Origin: a bacterium
Lineage (GTDB): Bacteria; Actinomycetota; Acidimicrobiia; Spongiisociales; JAENVV01
Reading direction: 5' to 3'
NCBI GenBank assembly: GCA_024641305.1
Contig: JAHEDI010000024.1
Coordinates: forward strand, 1-53,641
DNA length: 53,641 bases
The notes under the pieces are model-generated. The model was not told where the DNA came from, did not search any database, and saw only the letters and a program-made list of their open reading frames with translations. Both the position numbers and the translations under genes were made by a program. This document shows positions 42,007 through 50,094 of the stretch, piece after piece (within the stretch, counting starts at the first letter, position 1; the number at the start of each line of letters is the position of its first letter).

Positions 42007-42936
42007 ATGGCCGAGAAAGTAATCATCACCTGCGCCGTCACCGGCTCGATCCACACCCCCACCATGAGCCCCCACCTGCCGATAACCCCTGAGGAGATCA
42101 CAATCGAAGCGGTGGCGGCTGCCAACGCCGGTGCAGCCATTCTGCATCTGCATGCTCGTAATCCCGAGACTGGCCAACCAACAGCCGACCCGGATGTGTT
42201 TATGCAGTTCCTTCCGCGTATCAAGGAGCAGTGCGACGCCGTCATCAACATCACAACCGGTGGTAGCTCCCTCATGACACTTGATGAGCGGTTGGCCGCC
42301 CCGCTGGTTGCCCGGCCTGAAATGGCCTCGCTGAACATGGGTTCGATGAATTTCGGCCTATTCCCCATGAAGGAACGCTATTCGGATTGGAAGTTCGACT
42401 GGGAACCAAAGCTTCTTGACGCCACCAAAGAAGTCGTGTTCAAAAACACGTTCGCCGACATCGAATCCATTTTTGATCAACTTGGCAACCAGCACGGGAC
42501 CCGCTTCGAGTTCGAATGTTACGACGTGGGACAGATCCAGACCTTGGCCTTTTACTTGCGCGAAGGACTCATCAAGAAGCCCGTGTTTGTGCAATTCGTA
42601 CTCGGAGTGCTGGGCGGCATCGACGCATGCCCCGAAAACCTCATGCATATGAAAGCCACCGCCGATCGACTCCTCGGCGACAACTACCGCTTTTCCGTTC
42701 TGGCTGCCGGCCGACACCAGATCCCGCTTGCCACGATCGGGGCAATCCTCGGCGGCAACGTTCGAGTCGGCCTCGAGGACAGCCTGCTTATCGGTCGCGG
42801 CAAGCTGGCCGCGAGCAATGCCGAGCAGGTCATCAAGATCCGAACGATCCTTGACGAACTTGGATACGAAATTGCCACACCAACCGAGGCCCGCCAGATG
42901 TTGGGCCTGAAGGGACCGGACCAGGTGAACTTTTGA
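42007..42936 (+). CDS. Beta-keto acid cleavage enzyme (BKACE, DUF849 family)
   Basis: 309 aa. The family condenses a beta-keto acid with acetyl-CoA and splits it into acetoacetate plus a CoA ester; Kce of lysine fermentation is the founding member. Seen: ITCAVTGSIHTPTMSPHLPITPEEI, zinc ligands in ILHLHARNPETG (His47, His49), INITTGGSSL, FECYDVGQIQTLAF, FVLGVLGGI, AAGRHQIPLATIGAILGGNVRVGLEDSL with the third zinc-site His/Glu region, all standard. Substrate unassigned; 3-dehydrocarnitine and 3-keto-5-aminohexanoate are known for relatives. Tightly follows the aminotransferase. Confidence 0.93.
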   Translation: MAEKVIITCAVTGSIHTPTMSPHLPITPEEITIEAVAAANAGAAILHLHARNPETGQPTADPDVFMQFLPRIKEQCDAVINITTGGSSLMTLDERLAAPLVARPEMASLNMGSMNFGLFPMKERYSDWKFDWEPKLLDATKEVVFKNTFADIESIFDQLGNQHGTRFEFECYDVGQIQTLAFYLREGLIKKPVFVQFVLGVLGGIDACPENLMHMKATADRLLGDNYRFSVLAAGRHQIPLATIGAILGGNVRVGLEDSLLIGRGKLAASNAEQVIKIRTILDELGYEIATPTEARQMLGLKGPDQVNF

Positions 42937-43436
42937 AGGAGGGCAATACCCTCGCTGACCCAGTGATCCGGCCGGCGGTGGCGTCCGATGTTGATGACAT
43001 ACACGGTCTCATCCTGCATCTTGCCGCATCGACCGGTCACACGGGAAAGATCATCAGTACCCCCACCGACTTTCTACGGTCAGGATTTTCGGAACCAGTG
43101 GCGTTCCAGGCGCTCATTGCCGAGCAGGCCGGTCAGGTGATTGGCCTGTCGCTGTTCTTCTATACCTTCTCGTCGTGGCGAGGCGAACTGGGCGTATACG
43201 TCCAAGATCTGGTCGTTGCCGAACAAGCTCGAGGTTTGGGGCTCGGACGGCGGTTGATCTGCGAGACCGCCAGGCTGGCACTCGGGAAGGGTGCCAGCCA
43301 TTTGCGATTGTCAGTGGCATCCGATAACGACATTGCCGTCCAGTTCTATGATCACATCGGCCTCGTAGCGTCAGACAAAGAACGGATCTTCGAGGCCGAA
43401 GGTCTCGCATTCGCACAGCTCGCGGAGAACCCATGA
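42933..43436 (+). CDS. GNAT acetyltransferase resembling diamine/spermidine acetyltransferases
   Basis: 167 aa if TTG 42933 (overlapping the BKACE stop as TTGA) is used; GTG 42963 is an alternative start close to VIRPAVASD, where GNAT homology begins. Seen: LSLFFYTFSSWRGELGVYVQDLVVAEQARGLGLGRRL, whose WxG..GVYV.DL.V and acetyl-CoA loop RGLGLG follow the layout of SSAT-type polyamine acetyltransferases, then NDIAVQFYDHIGL. It probably acetylates a diamine or similar amine. Notable because the next gene encodes an HDAC-like deacetylase: two opposite activities in one operon. Confidence 0.82.
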   Translation: MKEGNTLADPVIRPAVASDVDDIHGLILHLAASTGHTGKIISTPTDFLRSGFSEPVAFQALIAEQAGQVIGLSLFFYTFSSWRGELGVYVQDLVVAEQARGLGLGRRLICETARLALGKGASHLRLSVASDNDIAVQFYDHIGLVASDKERIFEAEGLAFAQLAENP

Positions 43437-44452
43437 ACGTCATTTTTGCCGAAGAACAGACGAAGCACTCACCGAAACTGATCCTTTCGTCGGGAGCCAG
43501 TGAGGCAAATCCCGAAGTCCCTGAACGCGCCGAGCGCTTGCTGGCGGCGGCCATCGGCAGCGGTCTGACCCTGGAACGGCCACCAGACTACGGTGTCGAC
43601 CCGATCTCGGCGGTGCACTCGGCCGAGTACTTGCACTTCCTGCAAAACATCCACACGCGATGGAAGCGGATCCCGGACGCCTCCGAAGACGTCATTCCGA
43701 ATATTCATCCCGACCGACGCGACTGCGGTTACCCGGCGTCGGCGGTCGGACAGGTTGGCTATCACGTCTTCGACGGGGCGGCTCCCATCACCGCCGACAC
43801 CTGGGAGAGCGCCAGGTGGAGCGCCAACAGCGCCGTCCACGCCGCCCTTGACGTTATCGGCGGGGCCGATATCAGCTATGCACTCGCCCGACCCCCGGGC
43901 CACCACGCCACGAAAGATCAGGCTGGCGGGTTCTGCTACTTGAACAACACCGCCATCGCTGCTCAGGTGCTGCGATCGCAACACCCGCGGGTCGCCATCC
44001 TCGATGTCGACGTACATCATGGCAACGGAACCCAGAACATCTTCTACGACCGTTCAGATGTCTTGACGGTTTCGATACACGCCGATCCGGTTCGCTTCTA
44101 TCCCTTCTTCTGGGGTTACGCCAACGAACGTGGCGAAGGATCAGGACTCGGCTCCAACCTCAATCTGGCCCTTCCCCGGGGTACCGGCGACGACACCTAT
44201 CTCAAAGCGTTGGATGGCGCAATCGGTCGGATAGAGGCGTTCGCTCCAGGTGCGCTGGTGATCGCCCTTGGCCTCGATGCCCACGAAAAGGATCCGTTCC
44301 AGGGGATGACAATTACCACCGACGGCTTCGGCCGCATCGCCAAGCGGATTGCCAAACTCAACCTGCCCACCGTGATGGTGCAAGAAGGCGGATATCTCAC
44401 TGACGAACTCGGCACCAACCTAAGTTCGTTCTTGCACGGTTTCTCCAACTAG
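43433..44452 (+). CDS. HDAC-superfamily amidohydrolase (acetylpolyamine amidohydrolase-like), second copy
   Basis: 339 aa. Seen: RPPGHHATKDQAGGFCYLNNTAIAAQ, zinc ligands in LDVDVHHGNGTQNIFY and LGLDAHEKDPF, and catalytic Tyr in QEGGYLTDELG. N-terminal HSAEYLHFLQNIHTRW matches the acetylpolyamine amidohydrolase entry region. Overlaps the GNAT stop as ATGA. It would hydrolyse an N-acetyl group from a polyamine-like or other acylated amine. Paralogous to the protein at 39380-40522, but shorter at the N-terminus and otherwise clearly different, so recent duplication is unlikely. Confidence 0.9.
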   Translation: MNVIFAEEQTKHSPKLILSSGASEANPEVPERAERLLAAAIGSGLTLERPPDYGVDPISAVHSAEYLHFLQNIHTRWKRIPDASEDVIPNIHPDRRDCGYPASAVGQVGYHVFDGAAPITADTWESARWSANSAVHAALDVIGGADISYALARPPGHHATKDQAGGFCYLNNTAIAAQVLRSQHPRVAILDVDVHHGNGTQNIFYDRSDVLTVSIHADPVRFYPFFWGYANERGEGSGLGSNLNLALPRGTGDDTYLKALDGAIGRIEAFAPGALVIALGLDAHEKDPFQGMTITTDGFGRIAKRIAKLNLPTVMVQEGGYLTDELGTNLSSFLHGFSN

Positions 44453-44515
44453 TCGCAAATGGGGCCAGGTCGCACTGGTGGTCGGCACTAAGCCAGGTTT
44501 CGGGAATCGCCCGGG

Positions 44516-44521
44516 TAGATT
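44516..44521 (+). promoter_or_regulatory. TAGATT -10 box of the E1 alpha/beta operon
   Basis: TAGATT, 7-nt spacer, ATG at 44529, no Shine-Dalgarno. It suggests that the E1 genes have their own leaderless promoter, separate from the aminotransferase operon. Confidence 0.55.
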
Positions 44522-44528
44522 CGAAGAC

Positions 44529-45482
44529 ATGAACGAAACATTACGCCTGAATGCCTACCGGTGGATGACACTCACCCGCACGTTCGACGAGACCATGGTG
44601 GCGATGTGGAAGCAGGGCAGGGGCATCGGCGGCACGTTTTCGGAACGGGGCCATGAAGCGGTTTCGGTCGGGGCGGGCATGGCCCTCGGCCCCGACGATG
44701 TGGTAGCCCCCATGCATCGGGATCTCGGGACCTACCTGCTGCGAGGCATGACCCCCGAGCGAATCTTCGGCAATCTGCTTGGCCGCCAGATGGGCGTGAG
44801 TGGCGGACGAGACGCAAACCTGCATGGATTGGGCGACCTCGATCTGAACATCATCGGATTCATCTCCCACATCCCCCAGGCAATACCGACCGCTCTCGGG
44901 GCAGCCATGGCGTTCCGATACCGGGACGAACCGCGAGTTGCAATGACGTTTGTGGGTGACGGCGGATCATGCTCGGGCGCCTTCCATGAATCTCTTAACA
45001 TGGCAGCGTTATACAACGCTCCATTTGTCCTCATCATCGAAAACAACCAGTACGCCTATTCCACGCCGCTCAGTCAAGAAATGAAAATCGCTGACATCGC
45101 CGGCCGGCTGCCGGGATATGGGTTGGCCGCCACCACGGTCGACGGCAACGACGTCGAGGCCGTTTATGCCGCCACCACCGATGCGGTGGAACGAGCTCGG
45201 TCAGGAGGCGGCCCCTCGGTTATCGAGGCGCGCACCATGCGGATGCTCGGACATGCCATTCACGACGGGGCCCAATATGTTCCCGAAGCGTTGCTGGCCG
45301 AGTGGGAAAGCCGTGACCCGGTTCGCATGTTCCGAACACGACTCATCAAGGGTGGGGTTCCTGCGGAGGATCTGGACGCCCTCGACCAGGCGGCGGCCAC
45401 CGAGATCGCGGCCGCCGTTCGAGTTGCCGAAGCCGCTCCGCTTCCCGACCCCGAGTCGGTAGGCGAAGGGGTTTTCGCATGA
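44529..45482 (+). CDS. 2-oxo acid (pyruvate/branched-chain/acetoin) dehydrogenase E1 component, alpha subunit
   Basis: 317 aa from ATG 44529, backed by the -10 box 7 nt upstream. Seen: GRGIGGTFSERGHEAVSVG, MHRDLGTYLLRG, SHIPQAIPTALGAAMA, and the thiamine diphosphate motif GDGGSCSGAFHESLNMAALYNAPFVLIIENNQYAYSTP (begins GDG, ends ENN). It decarboxylates a 2-oxo acid or acetoin with thiamine diphosphate as part of an E1(alpha2beta2)-E2-E3 complex. The beta subunit overlaps by 4 bp. The complex type cannot be fixed from sequence; no E2 or E3 gene is adjacent. Confidence 0.9.
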   Translation: MNETLRLNAYRWMTLTRTFDETMVAMWKQGRGIGGTFSERGHEAVSVGAGMALGPDDVVAPMHRDLGTYLLRGMTPERIFGNLLGRQMGVSGGRDANLHGLGDLDLNIIGFISHIPQAIPTALGAAMAFRYRDEPRVAMTFVGDGGSCSGAFHESLNMAALYNAPFVLIIENNQYAYSTPLSQEMKIADIAGRLPGYGLAATTVDGNDVEAVYAATTDAVERARSGGGPSVIEARTMRMLGHAIHDGAQYVPEALLAEWESRDPVRMFRTRLIKGGVPAEDLDALDQAAATEIAAAVRVAEAAPLPDPESVGEGVFA

Positions 45483-46504
45483 GTGACAATTTCGGGTTCT
45501 CCGACGCTCCCCAGCATGCTCCTGAAGACCGAACCCTGACGTACCTTGAGGCCATTACCGAGGCGCTGTTCGTTGAGATGGATCGCGACGAAGACGTCCT
45601 GGTCATGGGCGAAGACGTCGGCGGCGATTTCGGCGGGGCGTTCAACGCGACCAAAGGGCTGGCTGCCAAGTTCGGAGACCGACGGGTCATCAACACGCCG
45701 ATTGCCGAGTTGTCGTTCACCGGTATGGCCAACGGGATGGCACTCATGGGCCTCCGACCGGTCGTCGAAATGCAATTCGCCGACTTCATCTCATCTGGAT
45801 TCGATTCCATCGTTCAATTCGCCGCCACGTCGCATTACCGGGGCATCGGCAAAGTGCCGTGGGTCATTCGGGCGCCGTCGGATGGGGGAATACGATCGGG
45901 CCCATTCCACAGCCAGAACCCAGAAGCCTGGTTCGTTCACACCCCCGGACTCAAGGTAGTGGCCCCCTCTACGCCCGCCGATGCCAAGGGTCTGCTGGCC
46001 GCCGCAATTCGCGACGACAACCCGGTCATCTACTTCGAGGCGAAACCGCTGTATCGATCGATCAAGGGCGACGTGCCCGGCGGTGAACACGTCAGCGAGA
46101 TCGGGAAGGCTGCCGTTCGGCGGTCCGGAACGGATGTCACCGTCATCGCCTACGGCACGCAAGTCCACACCGCTCTCGACGCGGCCGAACGTGTGGCGGC
46201 GGACGGGATCGATGTTGCGGTTCTCGATCTCAGGACCCTGAAACCTCTCGACACCGAAGCAATCCTCGAAGCAGCGATCAAAACCGGAAAAGTCGTCGTC
46301 GTTCACGCCGCCAACCGGATGGTCGGTGTGGGAGCCGAGGTGGCCTCCCTGATCGCCGAAGAAGCGTTCGAGTCGCTCGACGCCCCGATCATTCGGATTG
46401 GAGGGCTCGACACCCCGGTTCCATTTAGTCCGCCGCTTGAAGACGCATACCGTCCCAGCGCCGGCAAAATCGAGTCGGCCATCCGAAAACTCGCCGATTA
46501 CTGA
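45479..46504 (+). CDS. 2-oxo acid dehydrogenase E1 component, beta subunit
   Basis: 341 aa. Seen: TYLEAITEALFVEMDRDEDVLVMGEDVG, NTPIAELSFTGMANGMALMGLRPVVEMQFADFI, RAPSDGGIRSGPFHSQNPEAWFVHTPGLKVVAPSTPADAKGLL, and the C-terminal transketolase domain with VLDLRTLKPLDTEAI. This completes the E1 heterotetramer with the overlapping alpha gene. The HSQNPEAWF and PGLKVV segments occur in branched-chain 2-oxo acid and acetoin dehydrogenases as well as in two-subunit pyruvate dehydrogenases. ilvE elsewhere in the window makes branched-chain oxo acids, but any link is speculative. Confidence 0.92.
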   Translation: MSDNFGFSDAPQHAPEDRTLTYLEAITEALFVEMDRDEDVLVMGEDVGGDFGGAFNATKGLAAKFGDRRVINTPIAELSFTGMANGMALMGLRPVVEMQFADFISSGFDSIVQFAATSHYRGIGKVPWVIRAPSDGGIRSGPFHSQNPEAWFVHTPGLKVVAPSTPADAKGLLAAAIRDDNPVIYFEAKPLYRSIKGDVPGGEHVSEIGKAAVRRSGTDVTVIAYGTQVHTALDAAERVAADGIDVAVLDLRTLKPLDTEAILEAAIKTGKVVVVHAANRMVGVGAEVASLIAEEAFESLDAPIIRIGGLDTPVPFSPPLEDAYRPSAGKIESAIRKLADY

Positions 46505-46549
46505 TCGAAGGTTGACCTATCCGACAGGGTCACGCCCTCGATGGACTGC

Positions 46550-47113
46550 CTAGACAGAGAGGGCTCCATGGCGCCGCCGGTCTTGGATTATCACGGCTGC
46601 GACGGCGCCGGCAGTGTTGACAACCAGGTCGAGCATCGTATCTCCATAGTCACCGACGTTGGCGTTTTCGATGACAATCGAGCCTACAAATTCGACGATC
46701 TCGACTAGTGCTCCCAGTCCCGCAGCGACGAGCACGGCAGCCACGGCTATGGCCGGACGGCTCGCCCGGCCGACCGCCCACTTGGCAACCACCTCATAGG
46801 CCGCCCAGGCGGCGATAGCAGTGGCCACCGTGTGGAACGGCTTGTCGTAGCGGATGTCGCCGACGAGATGTTTCACGTACAAGGGTTGGCCGTCAACCAG
46901 ATAGATCCCACCTGCCAGATTGCCAACCGCCACGGCCACCAACCACCACAGGCTCGCCATCGAGAGCTGCACCGAGCGGTGTATGAAAAAGACGGCGATC
47001 GCCAGGACAATCGTGATGGGGACGTAGATCCACACGAACGGGCTGTCCACTGCCAGGCCATACACGGTGAAGCATCCGGTGGCGACGACCAAAGCCCCGA
47101 CCGGCTTGCCCAT
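46550..47113 (-). CDS. Predicted membrane protein (DUF2238/YjdF-like)
   Basis: 187 aa with five or six membrane segments. Seen: near the middle GDIRYDKPFHTVATAIAAWAAYEV, and at the end LGALVEIVEFVGSI, NVGDYGDTMLDLVVNTAGAVAAVI. The order of acidic/His motifs (D-K-x-F-H, then E-x-x-E, then GDxxDTxxDLxxNxxGA) recalls the DUF2238/YjdF membrane family of unknown function. It starts 3 bp after the S9 peptidase stop and is probably co-transcribed with it. Function unknown. Confidence 0.75.
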   Translation of the reverse strand: MGKPVGALVVATGCFTVYGLAVDSPFVWIYVPITIVLAIAVFFIHRSVQLSMASLWWLVAVAVGNLAGGIYLVDGQPLYVKHLVGDIRYDKPFHTVATAIAAWAAYEVVAKWAVGRASRPAIAVAAVLVAAGLGALVEIVEFVGSIVIENANVGDYGDTMLDLVVNTAGAVAAVIIQDRRRHGALSV

Positions 47114-47116
47114 CGA

Positions 47117-49039
47117 CTACCGAACGATCTCGACGGGTGGGATATCACCGGCCGGCACGAACCCGAACGCCCAGGCGTAGAACGACAACTCGGACTCCAA
47201 GGCGAGGATCTGATTGGCCGCCACCCGAAACCCGTGCCCCTCGCCCGGGATCGCAACATACGCGTGCGGGATGCCTTTGTCTTTGAGGGCCGAGACCATC
47301 TGCTCGGCCTGATCGGGCGGCACGACCTTATCGTCTAGACCCTGGAGAATGAGCATGGGCGTCGACAGTTGATCAGTGTGATAGACCGGTGATCGCTCAC
47401 GATAGAGCGCTTCGGCCTGCGGGTACGGCCCGATCAGTCCGTCAAGGTATCGGGATTCGAACTTGTGGGTGTGCTCGGCAAGGGCCGCGCAATCGGCCAC
47501 TCCGAAGTAGGAAGCCCCCGCTGCGAAGACATCATGAAACGTCAGCGCACACAAGGTCGTGTAGCCGCCAGCCGAACCACCCCGAATGGTCAACCGATCG
47601 GGGTCGACATCACCCCGGTTCACGAGAAAGTTGGCGGCGGCGATGCAGTCATCAGTGTCGACGATGCCCCACCGGCCACCGAGCGCGTTGCGATATGCCC
47701 TGCCGTACCCGGTCGAGCCCCGATAGTTCACGTCAACGACACCAAACCCCCGGCTCGTCCAATACTGCTTCTCAAGGCGGAACCCGGCGGTAGTCGCCGA
47801 GGTCGGACCCCCGTGTGACATAACGACAAGCGGTGGCAGATCCCCCCTGGGGGCCTCGAAATCAGGGTTGGTCGGCGGATAGTAGAAGGCGTGAGCCACC
47901 GAATCGTCAGTGGTGGGAAACGTGATCGTTTCTGGCACCGAGAACAGGGCCGGATCAAAGTCGACAGACAGTGCCTGTTTGACAATCTCCACTTCGCCAG
48001 TATCGACGTCGACGCCGAACACCGCGTCGGGACGAGTCGGGCTGCTGCCCACCAGCCAAACCTTGCCGCTTCCAACCGAGATCGAGGGGGCCAGGTCGGT
48101 TCGGTCAAGCGCAATGCTCCGCATTCCGGCATCATCAATCACCCCGAGCCGGAACCAACCGTCTTCCTGATAGATGGCGGCGACCCGACCGTCCGGGAGA
48201 AAGGCGTACCGGCGCATGCCAAACACCCATTGGGGATGACCGAACTCCATCTCGGCATCGTGCAAGGCGGTAGTCAAGCCGTCCGATTCGCGACGATACA
48301 GGTTCCACCAGCCAGTCCGATCTGACACAAAGTGGAGAAGACCATCTGCCGACCAGTCTGGCTGGAAGACCGATTCCGTGGAATGACCTGCAACCATTCG
48401 AGCATTGGCGACCGAACCGTCAACGGCCAGATCGGCCACAAACAGTTCGGTCCCGTCCCATGGCATACGAGGGTGGTTCCAAGCCAGCCAGGCGAGCTGG
48501 GTTCCATCAGGGCTCACCCGAGGATTGGAGAAAAAATCGTGGCCGGTGACGATCACCGCCGGTGGAGCGCCGCCGTCGAGCGGAAACACCACCAGTTCGT
48601 TGACGGGTTCACGATCGGTCTGGTGGAGTTCGCGAACGCAAAGGACCAGGTCGCCATGAAACGCAAAATCAGCGTATCGGGCGCCGGTCGGAAGGTCCGG
48701 CTCGGGGGTCAGCGGAACCGGATCCCCCCGGTCGATGCGGTAAACCCGCTGATCTTCGAAGGAGACAGCCAGGATGATGTCACCGTCGATTCCGATGGCA
48801 CCGCCACCGTATTCGTGAATTCGGGTCCGGGCGTTGAACCCTTCCGAAGTCACCTCGTGTATCGACCCGTCTGGGTCCCGTCTGACCAGGGCGGTGCGTC
48901 CGTTTTCGGTTGGCCGGTTCTCAGCCCAGAAGAGGACGCCGCCGATCATGACCGCTCCTCCGAGTCCCACTCCTGCTTCGGTCAGCAAGCGGGCGGTCAG
49001 TGGTGAATCCCAGGCTCCATATGATGCGATCGTTGTCAT
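47117..49039 (-). CDS. S9-family serine peptidase (dipeptidyl aminopeptidase/acylaminoacyl-peptidase type)
   Basis: 640 aa. Seen: an N-terminal beta-propeller of six or seven blades (DPDGSIHEVTSEG, NPRVSPDGTQLAWLAWN, VFQPDWSADGLLHFVSDRTGWWN), then an alpha/beta hydrolase domain from about residue 375. Ser is in TIRGGSAGGYTTL, Asp in LQGLDDKVVPPDQA, His in IPGEGHGF. No signal peptide. It starts 2 bp behind dapE and is followed by the membrane protein gene, so it seems to be the tail of the dap operon. Third S9 enzyme of the window and clearly different from the other two. Confidence 0.92.
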   Translation of the reverse strand: MTTIASYGAWDSPLTARLLTEAGVGLGGAVMIGGVLFWAENRPTENGRTALVRRDPDGSIHEVTSEGFNARTRIHEYGGGAIGIDGDIILAVSFEDQRVYRIDRGDPVPLTPEPDLPTGARYADFAFHGDLVLCVRELHQTDREPVNELVVFPLDGGAPPAVIVTGHDFFSNPRVSPDGTQLAWLAWNHPRMPWDGTELFVADLAVDGSVANARMVAGHSTESVFQPDWSADGLLHFVSDRTGWWNLYRRESDGLTTALHDAEMEFGHPQWVFGMRRYAFLPDGRVAAIYQEDGWFRLGVIDDAGMRSIALDRTDLAPSISVGSGKVWLVGSSPTRPDAVFGVDVDTGEVEIVKQALSVDFDPALFSVPETITFPTTDDSVAHAFYYPPTNPDFEAPRGDLPPLVVMSHGGPTSATTAGFRLEKQYWTSRGFGVVDVNYRGSTGYGRAYRNALGGRWGIVDTDDCIAAANFLVNRGDVDPDRLTIRGGSAGGYTTLCALTFHDVFAAGASYFGVADCAALAEHTHKFESRYLDGLIGPYPQAEALYRERSPVYHTDQLSTPMLILQGLDDKVVPPDQAEQMVSALKDKGIPHAYVAIPGEGHGFRVAANQILALESELSFYAWAFGFVPAGDIPPVEIVR

Positions 49040-49041
49040 AG

Positions 49042-50094
49042 TTACTCCGTCAGAAACTTGCGGATGTGTCCGAACGCCACGGGGAGATGCTCGATCGGGA
49101 CCGATTCGGCCAATTGATGAGCCATCGCCACCTCGCCTGGACCGTAATTGATGGCGGCTATTCCATACTCGGCAAGGCGAGCCACGTCGGTCCAGCCCTG
49201 TTTGGGCGCTCTGGGCGCCCGCGTGATCGCTGCCAACCGATCCATATGAGGATTGTCTTGGGGCACCGGAGCCGCCAGGGCGCGGTCGGTGACTTCTATC
49301 TCGTCAGCCTCCTCGCAGAAGGCTCGCAAGTGTTCTTCGGCTTCCTCAAGACTGAGCGTCGGGGGAAATCGGTACGAAACATTGAACTCGAAGTAGGCCG
49401 GGATCACGTTGCGGCTTATTCCGCCTTTGGCGAGGGTTGGGCTCATGACCTCGAGGAAGTCAAGGCCGCCATGGTTGGTTGGTTTTGGCTCGCGAGCCGC
49501 GAACTTGGCGAGCAACGGGGCGGCTTTGGTGATGGCATTCTCCCCCAACCAGGGGCGGGCGCTATGCGCCGACCGGCCATAAAACTTCACGAGGGCGTTC
49601 ATGGCTCCGTTACATCCCAGCTCCAGATTCAGATCGGTTGGTTCGAGCACAATGCCGAACTCAGCGTCAGTGAGAAACGGAACCGAATCAAGGATGGTCC
49701 CCAACTGATTGTCGGCGATCGGACCCTCCTCCTTGTCATAGAAAACCCCGACCACGTCATACGGTCCGTCGATGACGGCGGGATCTTCGAGCAAGTGGAT
49801 CATTACCGCCACTCCGCTCTTCATGTCTGAAGCGCCAAGGCCGTGGAGTCGCTCGTCGGCGACATAGGCCGCAGGTTGGCCTTGATGGGGCACCGTATCG
49901 ATGTGGCCGACCAGCAGGATAAGTGGATTCCCAACGCAGCGCCCGACGACGAGACCATTACCGATCCGGGTGATCTCATCGTGGGTGTAGGTTGCCGAAA
50001 AGCGGCCCTCGATCTCATTACAAATCTGCTCTTCCTGGCCGATTTCCGATCGAACGTCGACCAACCAGATGAGCGTGTCGAGCAACTCTGTCAT
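49042..50094 (-). CDS. dapE: Succinyl-diaminopimelate desuccinylase
   Basis: 350 aa from ATG 50094, overlapping the dapD stop as ATGA; the longer open frame lies inside dapD. Seen: M20 peptidase family metal sites LVGHIDTVPHQG, LGASDMKSGVAVM, FYDKEEGP, EPTDLNLELGCNGA, and GRSAHSARPWLGENAI in the dimerisation domain. It hydrolyses N-succinyl-L,L-diaminopimelate to diaminopimelate for lysine and peptidoglycan. The operon position directly after dapC and dapD makes the dapE assignment firm. Confidence 0.94.
   Translation of the reverse strand: MTELLDTLIWLVDVRSEIGQEEQICNEIEGRFSATYTHDEITRIGNGLVVGRCVGNPLILLVGHIDTVPHQGQPAAYVADERLHGLGASDMKSGVAVMIHLLEDPAVIDGPYDVVGVFYDKEEGPIADNQLGTILDSVPFLTDAEFGIVLEPTDLNLELGCNGAMNALVKFYGRSAHSARPWLGENAITKAAPLLAKFAAREPKPTNHGGLDFLEVMSPTLAKGGISRNVIPAYFEFNVSYRFPPTLSLEEAEEHLRAFCEEADEIEVTDRALAAPVPQDNPHMDRLAAITRAPRAPKQGWTDVARLAEYGIAAINYGPGEVAMAHQLAESVPIEHLPVAFGHIRKFLTE

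Noticed and set aside
46505-46549. Intrinsic terminator between E1 beta and the convergent membrane protein gene
   Set aside because: Only short imperfect inverted repeats and no T-run are present; not enough to call.
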